Source: Symbiodinium natans
Lineage: Eukaryota; Sar; Dinophyceae; Suessiales; Symbiodiniaceae
DNA length: 64,000 nucleotides
Direction of reading: 5' to 3'
NCBI GenBank assembly: GCA_905221605.1
Contig: CAJNDS010000445.1
Coordinates: forward strand, 1-64,000
The notes below the pieces were generated by a model, which did not search any database, had not been told where the DNA came from, and saw nothing but the letters and a program-made list of their open reading frames with translations. The first letter of the stretch is position 1, and each line of letters begins with the position of its first letter. Positions 63,813 to 64,000 of the stretch are shown here, piece by piece. The translations under genes were made by a program, and so were the position numbers.

Positions 63813-64000
63813 CAGGGTCTCGGGCTCTGAAATTGGTGATTGGTGTGATGTCTGCAGATTACGGCAGACCACTACTGTGCCACAGAATGCTTGCGAGAGC
63901 CAGGGGCGAGACCCCCTCTGACATTTCCATACCCCAGAAACGACTGCAAGGCGCTACATGGTGTCCGTTCCAACGGAGCTCATTGTTTAAAAATGAGCCG

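Overview
The window looks like nuclear DNA of a dinoflagellate (inference, fairly confident). The grounds are: coding sequence chopped into short exons of about 30-200 nt; many introns that must start with GC (a few perhaps GA) instead of GT if recognisable domains are to join in frame; almost all convincing exons on the + strand, as in the unidirectional gene arrays of this group; a PDZ-like domain of a type I associate with dinoflagellates; and TTTAGGG/CCCTAAA telomere-type heptamers scattered through introns. No organellar, bacterial or rRNA/tRNA genes were recognised.

Layout. 1-440 is a foldback element. 0.47-6.95 kb holds exons of three unassigned or partly broken genes, the last ending in a PDZ-like domain. 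6.97-9.6 kb is repeat-rich, including a nested-palindrome array. 9.6-16 kb has exons of several unknown genes and a 0.95-kb intronless coding block broken by a frame change and a stop. 17.1-17.7 kb is a small intronless ankyrin-repeat gene. 19.8-21.8 kb is an Arg/Pro/Ser-rich protein gene. 22.8-23.8 kb is an unknown gene interrupted or ended by a MITE. 24.9-32.6 kb is the main gene of the left half: a series of calmodulin-like EF-hand exons, up to ten hands. 35-36.5 kb is a block of heptamer arrays. 37.8-40.6 kb carries a HAD-type phosphatase with PDZ-like exons lying between its two halves. 41.5-42.4 kb is microsatellite. 43.5-53.8 kb holds many short exon candidates of unknown function, including tandemly duplicated exons. 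54.76-58.93 kb is an equilibrative nucleoside transporter (SLC29/ENT-like) gene. 59-64 kb contains more repeats and a gene with an intron apparently made entirely of a terminal-inverted-repeat element.

Recurrent theme. Two things sit at exon edges far more often than expected: arrays of TTTAGGG/CCCTAAA, and short (80-125 bp) elements with terminal inverted repeats, some with clean 8-bp target duplications. Together they suggest ongoing intron gain or intron remodelling (introner-like elements), which I consider the most interesting aspect of the window. The genes themselves do not form an obvious pathway. Calcium sensing (EF-hands), protein scaffolding (PDZ, ankyrin), phosphate hydrolysis (HAD) and nucleoside transport are neighbours without visible co-regulation.

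Limits. Exon boundaries were read by eye from splice dinucleotides, reading phase and domain continuity. First exons, UTRs and promoters could not be placed. Many exon candidates have no recognisable family.
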